Source of the DNA: Rhodobacteraceae bacterium UBA6796
GTDB lineage: Bacteria; Pseudomonadota; Alphaproteobacteria; Rhodobacterales; Rhodobacteraceae
Length of the DNA stretch: 64,000 nt
Assembly: GCA_002452815.1 (NCBI GenBank)
Contig: DKFM01000001.1
Coordinates: 83,779-147,778 of the forward strand
Reading direction: 5' to 3'
Shown: piece by piece, positions 58,716 to 64,000 of the stretch
How positions within the stretch are numbered: position 1 is the first letter of the stretch
How the letters are laid out: every line of letters starts with the position of its first letter
The notes under the pieces: model-generated
Told to the model about the DNA's origin: nothing
Seen by the model: the letters and a program-made list of their open reading frames with translations, nothing else
The model's database searches: none
Made by a program: the position numbers and the translations under genes

Positions 58716-59459
58716 ATGTTCGGAATTGATCTCATCGACGCCGCCTTCCTGCCCGCCGCGCTCGTCGCGCTGGTGGCGGGGCTTTTGTCCTTCCTCAGCC
58801 CCTGCGTGCTGCCGATCGTGCCGCCGTACCTGGCCTATATGGGCGGGGTCAGCATGAGCGATCTGCGCACCGGCAAGGGCGCTGCGGTGGTGCCGGCGCT
58901 GTTCTTCGTGCTGGGGCTGTCGACCGTCTTTCTGATCATGGGTTTCGCCGCCTCGGCCTTCGGACGGTTCTTCCTGAGCAATCAGGAGATGTTCGGCCGG
59001 ATCTCGGGGGCGGTCATCATCGTGCTGGGGCTGCATTTTCTGGGCGTGTTCCGTATCGGCATCCTTGATCGCGAAGCACGGCTGGATGCCGGCGATCAGG
59101 GGGGCTCCAGCCTGGGGGCCTACGTCCTCGGCCTTGCCTTCGCCTTCGGCTGGACGCCCTGCATCGGCCCGCAACTGGGCGCGATCCTGTCGATCGCGGC
59201 GCAGGGCGGCGACATGGTGCGCGGCACCGGACTGCTGGCGATCTATGCGCTGGGGCTGGGGATACCCTTCCTGCTTGCGGCCCTGTTCATCCAGCGCGCC
59301 ATCGGTGTGATGAACCGTCTCAAGCGCCATATGGGGCTGATCGAAAAGGTGATGGGTGGGCTTCTGGTGCTGGTGGGCGTGCTGCTCCTGACCAATGCCT
59401 TCTCGGCGCTCAGCTTCTGGCTGCTCGAAACCTTCCCGAGCCTCGCGACATTGGGCTGA
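58716..59459 (+). CDS. ccdA: Cytochrome c biogenesis protein CcdA
   Basis: A 247-residue inner-membrane protein with about six helices that moves reducing power from cytoplasmic thioredoxin to the periplasm for cytochrome c maturation. The first Cys is in LLSFLSPCVLPIVPPYLAYMGG and the second in FAFGWTPCIGPQLGA, the two diagnostic motifs. ATG 58716 is chosen because AGGAGGGG directly precedes it; an ATG 15 bases earlier would overlap that site. The cytochrome c2 gene in the same window is a natural client. Confidence 0.95.
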   Translation: MFGIDLIDAAFLPAALVALVAGLLSFLSPCVLPIVPPYLAYMGGVSMSDLRTGKGAAVVPALFFVLGLSTVFLIMGFAASAFGRFFLSNQEMFGRISGAVIIVLGLHFLGVFRIGILDREARLDAGDQGGSSLGAYVLGLAFAFGWTPCIGPQLGAILSIAAQGGDMVRGTGLLAIYALGLGIPFLLAALFIQRAIGVMNRLKRHMGLIEKVMGGLLVLVGVLLLTNAFSALSFWLLETFPSLATLG

Positions 59460-59522
59460 GGCAGACACCGGGGGATGGACTGCCCCGGTCCGGATGACCC
59501 GGGCCGCGCCTTTCTTTCTGGA

Positions 59523-59558
59523 AAAATATCCCGGGGGTCCGGGGGCAGCGCCCCCGGC
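59523..59558. repeat. Intergenic repeat element, CCCGGG-ATATTT subtype, partial copy
   Basis: AAATATCCCGGGGGTCC is followed by the hairpin GGGGGCAGCGCCCCC. It matches the right arm and GC flank of the 16820-16920 element. It lies between the convergent ccdA and enoyl-CoA hydratase genes. Confidence 0.7.
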
Positions 59559-59566
59559 GCGGGGGC

Positions 59567-60355
59567 TTACTCGGCCCAGTCGGGTTTGCGCTTCTCAATG
59601 AAGGCCTGCAGCCCCTCGGCGGTGTCGCGCCACAGCATGTTTTCCACCATCACCGCGGCCGTGTGTTCATAGGCGGCGGCCAGATCGAGCGTGATCTGGT
59701 CATAAAACGCCCGCTTGCCGATCTTGACCGCGGCGCTCAGTTTGGCGGCGACGGTTTCGGCCAGGCGGGCCGCCTCGGCGTCCAGCGCCTCATGCGGCAC
59801 CACCCGGTTCACCAGACCCACCTCGCGGGCGCGGACGGTGTCGATGAATTCGCCCGTGGTCAGCATTTCAAAGGCCACCTTGCGCGGCACATTGCGCGTC
59901 AGCGCGACCATCGGGGTCGAGCAGAACAGCCCGATATTCACCCCGTTCACGCCAAACCGCGTGCCCTCGGCCGCCACTGCCATGTCACAGCTGGCAACCA
60001 GCTGGCAACCGGCGGCCGTGGCGATGCCATGCACCTCGGCGATCACCGGCTGGGGCAGGGCGGGGATCATCTGCATCACCTCGGCGCAGCGGGCGAAAAG
60101 GTCGGCGAAATATGCCGCGCCCTTGTCGGGGGCGGCGCGCCCGGCCTGCATTTCCTTCAGATCGTGGCCCGCGCAGAACGCCTTGCCCGCGCCTTTCAGC
60201 ACCACGGCCTTCACGGCCGCATCACCTGCCAGCTGCTCAAACCGTGCCTTCAGCGCAGCCAGCATCGCATCCGACAGCGCGTTCAGGCTGCCCGGGCTGT
60301 TCATCGTCAGATGCGCCACGACGCCACGTCGTTCCAGTTCCACCAGATCGGTCAT
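59567..60355 (-). CDS. Enoyl-CoA hydratase/isomerase family protein
   Basis: A 262-residue crotonase-fold protein. The CoA-ester oxyanion hole is formed by KAFCAGHDLKEM and ATAAGCQLVASCDMAVAA, with the typical LGLVNRVVP-like segment EVGLVNRVVPHEAL. The usual catalytic glutamates of enoyl-CoA hydratase are not plainly in place (FGVNGVNIGLFC rather than ...PEIxLG), so another crotonase activity is possible. The start at 60355 follows AAGGGAGGA. It is divergent from the PaaI-like thioesterase gene with about 50 bases between them. Confidence 0.88.
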   Translation of the reverse strand: MTDLVELERRGVVAHLTMNSPGSLNALSDAMLAALKARFEQLAGDAAVKAVVLKGAGKAFCAGHDLKEMQAGRAAPDKGAAYFADLFARCAEVMQMIPALPQPVIAEVHGIATAAGCQLVASCDMAVAAEGTRFGVNGVNIGLFCSTPMVALTRNVPRKVAFEMLTTGEFIDTVRAREVGLVNRVVPHEALDAEAARLAETVAAKLSAAVKIGKRAFYDQITLDLAAAYEHTAAVMVENMLWRDTAEGLQAFIEKRKPDWAE

Positions 60356-60409
60356 TGCAAATCCTCCCTTTGCATCGAACCTTAGGGAAAGGGAGTTGAG
60401 GGAGGAATG

Positions 60410-60832
60410 ATGCAACTGCAAATGGACGCTACGTCACTTGACCGGTTTCTGGCCGAGGCCTTTCCGCAGGTGGCCGATGATTTCGTCATCGAAACGGTGG
60501 GCGAGGAGCTGGTCGTGCGGCTGCTTGTCGGGCATGGGCACCTGCGCCCGGGGGGCACGGTATCGGGGCCCACGATGTTCGCGCTGGCGGATGTCGGCAT
60601 CTATCTGGCGATTCTGGCCCGGATCGGGCCGGTGGCGCTGGCGGTGACGACCAACGCCAGCATCGACTTCCTGCGCAAGCCCGCCGCCGGGCGCGACCTG
60701 ATCGCGCGAGTGCGCATCCTGAAGCTGGGCCGCGTGCTGGCGGTGGGGGATGCGCTGATCTTTTCGGATGGCGATGCGGCCCCGGTGGCGCGCGCGTCGA
60801 TGACCTATTCGATCCCGCCGAAGCAAGGATAG
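60410..60832 (+). CDS. PaaI-family hotdog-fold thioesterase
   Basis: A 140-residue hotdog thioesterase. HLRPGGTVSGPTMFALADVGIYLAI carries the conserved Gly/Asp active-site loop, followed by TTNASIDFLRKPAAGRDLIARVRILKLGRVLAVGDALIF. It hydrolyses acyl-CoA thioesters and, next to an enoyl-CoA hydratase, may act in fatty or aromatic acyl-CoA metabolism. Two adjacent ATGs exist (60407, 60410); the second is better spaced from GGAGG. Confidence 0.88.
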   Translation: MQLQMDATSLDRFLAEAFPQVADDFVIETVGEELVVRLLVGHGHLRPGGTVSGPTMFALADVGIYLAILARIGPVALAVTTNASIDFLRKPAAGRDLIARVRILKLGRVLAVGDALIFSDGDAAPVARASMTYSIPPKQG

Positions 60833-60990
60833 GCGATGACTCGGGGCGGTTTTCTTGGGGTATTTTAATACCTATTTTTTAAGACGTTGATTTCTGGTAA
60901 TAAAATTGCCCCCTTGGGGCTTGATTTTGTCGCGCAAATCCCCGAAAAGCCGCCATCCGAATTCCACATCCCTTCAAAGGGCGATCACAG
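60833..60990 (+). promoter_or_regulatory. A+T-rich promoter/leader region of rplM-rpsI
   Basis: The stretch 60855-60915 is strikingly A+T rich for this genome. It contains the dyad GGTATT-TT-AATACC (60860-60873), followed by runs of T and A (ATTTTTTAAGAC, GGTAATAAAATTG). A ribosomal-protein promoter is expected here, though I cannot place -35 and -10 with confidence. The dyad could be a leader or operator element. Confidence 0.45.
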
Positions 60991-61452
60991 ATGAAAACCT
61001 ATACCGCGAAACCTGCGGAGATCGAGAAGAAGTGGATCCTGATTGACGCCGAGGGCGTCGTTCTGGGCCGCCTCGCCACGATCGTTGCCATGCGTCTGCG
61101 TGGCAAGCACAAACCGACCTTCACGCCGCACATGGACATGGGCGACAATGTCATCATCATCAACGCCGACAAGGTGCAGATGACCGGCAACAAGCGTGAA
61201 GACAAGCGTTACTACTGGCACACCGGCCACCCGGGCGGGATCAAGTTCCGCACCGCGCGTCAGGTGCTGGAAGGCGCCCACCCCGAGCGCGTCGTGATCA
61301 AGGCTGTCGAGCGCATGATCTCGCGCAACCGTCTTGGCCGTCAGCAGATGTCGAACCTGCGCGTCTACGCCGGTGCCGAGCATCCGCATGAAGCCCAGCA
61401 GCCCGAAGTTCTGGACGTCAAGGTCCTGAACTCGAAAAACACCCGGAGCTAA
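60991..61452 (+). CDS. rplM: 50S ribosomal protein L13
   Basis: A large-subunit assembly protein of 153 residues. [48 protein letters not shown] is the family start, the L13 segment [19 protein letters not shown] follows, and [33 protein letters not shown] is the C-terminal signature. It is transcribed with rpsI, as usual, with two bases between the coding regions. Confidence 0.98.
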   Translation: MKTYTAKPAEIEKKWILIDAEGVVLGRLATIVAMRLRGKHKPTFTPHMDMGDNVIIINADKVQMTGNKREDKRYYWHTGHPGGIKFRTARQVLEGAHPERVVIKAVERMISRNRLGRQQMSNLRVYAGAEHPHEAQQPEVLDVKVLNSKNTRS

Positions 61453-61454
61453 TC

Positions 61455-61943
61455 ATGTCCGATATCAAATCCCTCGACGATCTGAAGTCGGCCGTTTCCG
61501 GCACCCCCGCCGCCGTGGTTGAAGCCGACGCGCCCCGCGCGCCGCAGCGCGACGCGCAAGGCCGTTCCTACGCGACCGGCAAGCGTAAAGACGCGGTTGC
61601 CCGCGTCTGGGTGAAGCCCGGTTCGGGTAAAATCGTGGTCAACGGCAAGGAAATGGGCACCTACTTTGCGCGCCCGGTTCTGCAGCTGATCGTGAACCAG
61701 CCGTTCCAGGTTGCTGGCGTCGTCGGCGAATTCGACGTCTTCGCGACCGTCGCTGGCGGTGGCCTTTCGGGGCAGGCCGGTGCGGTGAAGCACGGTATCT
61801 CGAAAGCGCTGCAGCTGTATGAACCCAGCCTGCGCGGCGCGCTGAAAGCCGCCGGCTTCCTGACCCGCGATTCGCGCGTCGTCGAACGGAAGAAATACGG
61901 CAAGGCCAAAGCCCGCCGTTCGTTCCAGTTCTCGAAGCGCTGA
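61455..61943 (+). CDS. rpsI: 30S ribosomal protein S9
   Basis: A 162-residue small-subunit head protein. After an N-terminal extension of about 35 residues typical of alphaproteobacteria come [47 protein letters not shown] and the tail [21 protein letters not shown], which reaches the P-site tRNA and ends in KR as it should. Confidence 0.98.
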   Translation: MSDIKSLDDLKSAVSGTPAAVVEADAPRAPQRDAQGRSYATGKRKDAVARVWVKPGSGKIVVNGKEMGTYFARPVLQLIVNQPFQVAGVVGEFDVFATVAGGGLSGQAGAVKHGISKALQLYEPSLRGALKAAGFLTRDSRVVERKKYGKAKARRSFQFSKR

Positions 61944-61964
61944 TCTTCGCGACATGTTTTCGGA

Positions 61965-61993
61965 AAACGCGGTCCCTCGGGGCCGCGTTTTTC
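61965..61993 (+). terminator. Rho-independent terminator of rplM-rpsI
   Basis: AAACGCGG-TCCC / GGGG-CCGCGTTT forms a stem of about 12 bp including a G-T pair, followed by TTTC. It lies 22 bases after the rpsI stop. Confidence 0.8.
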
Positions 61994-62058
61994 ATTTCGG
62001 GCGGCTGTGCTTTGGCTGCCATCACGATGCGTGTGTTGCCCAAGGAAAAGGCGCGGGC

Positions 62059-62090
62059 TTCTTCTTGGTTGAAATACTCCCGCCGGAGGC
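62059..62090. repeat. Intergenic repeat element, GCCTCCGGCGGGAG-TATTT subtype, half copy
   Basis: TTCTTCTTGGTTGAAATACTCCCGCCGGAGGC, written here as TTCTTCTTGG and AATACTCCCGCCGGAGGC, matches one arm of the 32150-32199 and 44518-44567 elements in reverse orientation. It lies between rpsI and psd. Confidence 0.72.
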
Positions 62091-62188
62091 ACGCCCGGAT
62101 GCCACCCGCAGTCGCGCCGAGGATCAGAGCGGTTTGCTTTGGCCCGACATTGCGCTAGGACTGTGCCAAACACATCAAAAGGCGCCCA

Positions 62189-62887
62189 ATGTCCGTTTCC
62201 ATGCTGTCCACCTTCGTCAAACCGATGCATCCCGAGGGGCGCAAGTTCGTCGCGATCTTTGCCGGGATCACGCTGGTCCTGTTCCTGCTGTGGGAGCCGC
62301 TGGGCTGGATCGGCGTCGGGCTGACGGTGTGGTGCTATTACTTCTTCCGCGATCCGGTGCGGGTGACGCCCACGCGCGACGGGCTGATGATCTCGCCCGC
62401 CGATGGTGTCGTGTCGCTGCTGGAACCCGCGGTGCCGCCGGTCGAGCTGGGGCTGGGCGATCAGCCGATGACCCGGATCTCGGTGTTCATGTCGGTGTTC
62501 AACTGCCATGTGAACCGGCTGCCGCTGGCCGGCCGGATCACCAAGATTGCCTACCGCCCGGGGCTGTTTCTGAATGCCTCGCTCGACAAGGCGAGTTCCG
62601 ATAACGAGCGCAACGGCATGGCGGTGCAGATCGCCGACGGGCGCAGCTATGGCGTGGTGCAGATCGCGGGCCTGGTGGCGCGGCGCATCCTGTGCGAGGT
62701 GCGCGAAGGTCAGGAGCTGATGACCGGCGAACGCTTTGGCTTGATCCGCTTCGGTTCGCGGCTGGATATCTATCTGCCCGACGGCGTGCAGCCCCTGGTG
62801 TGCATCGGTCAGACGATGATCGCGGGCGAGACGGTTCTGGCCGATCTGCACGGCACCGAAGCGGCGCGCAGCGGCGGGGTGCGGTAA
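62189..62887 (+). CDS. psd: Phosphatidylserine decarboxylase
   Basis: Makes phosphatidylethanolamine from phosphatidylserine at the inner membrane. The 232-residue proenzyme is of the short (PsdA/archaetidylserine-like) type: one or two N-terminal membrane segments (about 18-55), then [29 protein letters not shown] and the self-cleavage site with a Gly-Ser pair in [15 protein letters not shown]. The serine becomes the pyruvoyl group. AAAGG precedes the start. pssA, which makes its substrate, follows after one base. Confidence 0.95.
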   Translation: MSVSMLSTFVKPMHPEGRKFVAIFAGITLVLFLLWEPLGWIGVGLTVWCYYFFRDPVRVTPTRDGLMISPADGVVSLLEPAVPPVELGLGDQPMTRISVFMSVFNCHVNRLPLAGRITKIAYRPGLFLNASLDKASSDNERNGMAVQIADGRSYGVVQIAGLVARRILCEVREGQELMTGERFGLIRFGSRLDIYLPDGVQPLVCIGQTMIAGETVLADLHGTEAARSGGVR

Positions 62888-62888
62888 G

Positions 62889-63623
62889 ATGGTGGTGCGC
62901 CGCAGTCAGGATCAACTGCCGTTTCTGCTTCTGTTGCCCAATCTGGTGACGATTTCGGGCATGTGCCTGGGGCTGACCTCGATCCGTTATACGATGGTCG
63001 GGCGGTTCGAGCTGGCAGTGGCCTTGCTGATGCTGGCAGCGGTGATCGACGGGCTTGACGGGCTGATCGCGCGTCGGCTGCGGGCGACGTCCGATTTCGG
63101 GGCGGAACTGGACAGCCTGTCCGATTTCCTGTGCTTCGGCGTGGCGCCGGGCCTGTTGGTCTATCGTTTCGGTCTGGGCGAGGCGAATGCGCTCGGCTGG
63201 ATCGCGGTGCTGGTCTTTGCCGCAGCCGGATGCCTGCGACTGGCGCGCTTCAACGTGATGCGTGGCGACGAGGCGACGTCGAAAACGCATTTCACCGGGG
63301 TGCCGGCGCCTGCGGGTGCGATGCTGGCGCTGTTGCCGGTGTTTCTGCAACTGGCCGGATTGATCGACACCCGGCAGATGCCGGGGCTGGTTGGGGTCTG
63401 GCTGGCACTGGTCGGCCTGTTGATGATCTCGCGGATACCAACGCTTTCGCCCAAGGCGCTGCGTGTGCCGCGTTGGGGGGTCGGCGGGCTGTTCGTCGGC
63501 ACGGTGATCGGCATGGGGATGATCGTGACCCGGATCTGGTTGCTCGCGGTGGTGATCGACGTGATCTATGTGGCGCTGTTGCTGCCCGCGATCTGGAAGA
63601 TGCGGGGCCGCATCCTGCGCTGA
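62889..63623 (+). CDS. pssA: CDP-diacylglycerol--serine O-phosphatidyltransferase
   Basis: Forms phosphatidylserine from CDP-diacylglycerol and serine. The 244-residue membrane enzyme shows the CDP-alcohol phosphotransferase motif DGLIARRLRATSDFGAELDSLSD, matching DGx2ARx8Gx3Dx3D, near residue 60. About six to eight hydrophobic segments follow, with FTGVPAPAGAMLAL typical of PssA. It forms a two-gene operon with psd, giving the complete phosphatidylethanolamine branch. Confidence 0.96.
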   Translation: MVVRRSQDQLPFLLLLPNLVTISGMCLGLTSIRYTMVGRFELAVALLMLAAVIDGLDGLIARRLRATSDFGAELDSLSDFLCFGVAPGLLVYRFGLGEANALGWIAVLVFAAAGCLRLARFNVMRGDEATSKTHFTGVPAPAGAMLALLPVFLQLAGLIDTRQMPGLVGVWLALVGLLMISRIPTLSPKALRVPRWGVGGLFVGTVIGMGMIVTRIWLLAVVIDVIYVALLLPAIWKMRGRILR

Positions 63624-63647
63624 ACGACAGGCATGCATGACATCAGG

Positions 63648-63675
63648 GCCGATCCGGGAAACCGGGTCGGCTTTT
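63648..63675 (+). terminator. Rho-independent terminator of psd-pssA
   Basis: The 10-bp stem GCCGATCCGG / CCGGGTCGGC with one G-T pair and a GAAA tetraloop is followed by TTTTGC. It lies 25 bases after the pssA stop. Confidence 0.88.
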
Positions 63676-64000
63676 GCATTTGCGGGATGCCCAGGGGGCA
63701 GGGGAGTGCGGGAAGTTTGTGCCCCGGCACGCCGGTGCCCGGATGCCCGGGCCGCCTCAAAACGGGGGCTTCGGGGGCGGTTGTGCCGCGACTCACAGCG
63801 CCCGAGTCGCAAGATTCGCGGCCCACGTCACCAGCCGGGCGTTTCATGCCTGCTGCCTGCGATGGCGGCCTTCATTTTTTGCCCAAAAAACACCCAGCAA
63901 AATAAAGGCTTCTGAAGAAAAATGACAGTTTCACGAAAAATGCTCTTGCGCATGCCGTCGGCAGTTCGTAAACACCCCCTCACCGAAGCGGGACACACCG
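63676..64000. other. Non-coding end of the window
   Basis: No gene is recognised. The first half is G+C rich and its open frames have atypical composition (Pro, Gly, Arg). From about 63870 the sequence turns A+T rich (CATTTTTTGCCCAAAAAACACC, AAATAAAGGCTTCTGAAGAAAAATGAC), the usual look of a promoter/leader, so a gene probably begins just beyond base 64000 or reads off the other way. Confidence 0.5.

Noticed and set aside
63633..63905. Possible 90-residue protein after pssA
   Set aside because: It begins inside the pssA terminator, has no ribosome site and contains Pro/Gly-rich random-looking sequence.

Overview
The window looks like chromosomal DNA of an alphaproteobacterium of the order Rhodobacterales (Rhodobacter/Paracoccus-type; the genus cannot be fixed by eye). 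The evidence is the high G+C, the solitary aa3 oxidase subunit I gene (ctaD), a cytochrome c2, an F1-ATPase zeta-type inhibitor, a short-chain acyl-CoA regulator of the ScfR/PccR type, the choline/glycine-betaine gene set and a family of intergenic repeats. Gene density is high. I see no rRNA, IS element, prophage or CRISPR array. Two tRNA genes are present (Leu-GAG, Ser-TGA).

Layout. 1-7.7 kb: carA (cut by the window edge), a GatB/YqeY protein, an outer-membrane protein, DUF2244, ctaD, cytochrome c2, lipB and a peptidoglycan-binding protein. 7.9-11.6 kb: tRNA-Leu and a TAXI-TRAP transporter (binding protein plus fused permease). 12-16.8 kb: a four-gene polyamine-type ABC importer. 16.9-23.3 kb, minus strand: a compact operon SPOR lipoprotein-dacA-tmk-holB-tatD-MBL hydrolase-AEC transporter. 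23.5-30.5 kb: tRNA-Ser, then a DeoR-family regulator divergent from an Afu/Fbp-type ABC importer whose operon continues into a beta-CASP-like metallohydrolase, a histidine phosphatase and a small HAD phosphatase resembling the 3'-phosphatase domain of T4 polynucleotide kinase. 30.5-32.1 kb: LysE and EamA exporters. 32.2-38.9 kb: choXWV importer divergent from betIBA (choline to glycine betaine). 39-41.4 kb: secreted nuclease, YdcH protein, ScfR-type regulator. 41.6-47.7 kb: corrinoid protein, DUF1638 protein, a 52-residue membrane protein, a PA0069-type radical SAM protein, betaine/homocysteine methyltransferase and an MprF-like protein. 47.9-50.5 kb: zeta inhibitor, purC, purS, a 60-residue protein, purQ. 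50.5-55.1 kb: DctB/DctD-like two-component pair, alpha/beta hydrolase and phosphoribosyltransferase. 55.1-64 kb: RNase E with a long leader, TusA, CcdA, enoyl-CoA hydratase, PaaI thioesterase, rplM-rpsI, psd-pssA.

How the genes fit together. Choline imported by ChoXWV can be oxidised by BetA and BetB to glycine betaine. The Bmt-like methyltransferase, corrinoid protein and DUF1638 protein 3-8 kb away are the kind of genes that demethylate betaine. Psd and PssA form the phosphatidylethanolamine branch. PurC, PurS and PurQ belong to purine synthesis.

The most interesting items are: the DeoR-controlled importer/nucleic-acid-type hydrolase cluster (23.7-30.5 kb); a DctD-like regulator that lacks the sigma-54 contact loop GAFTGA; two FNR-type boxes placed at class II distance from a possible -10; a doubled TTTGCAAA operator in front of the ScfR-type regulator; six copies of a two-subtype intergenic repeat; and stem-loops after the binding-protein gene in three transport operons.
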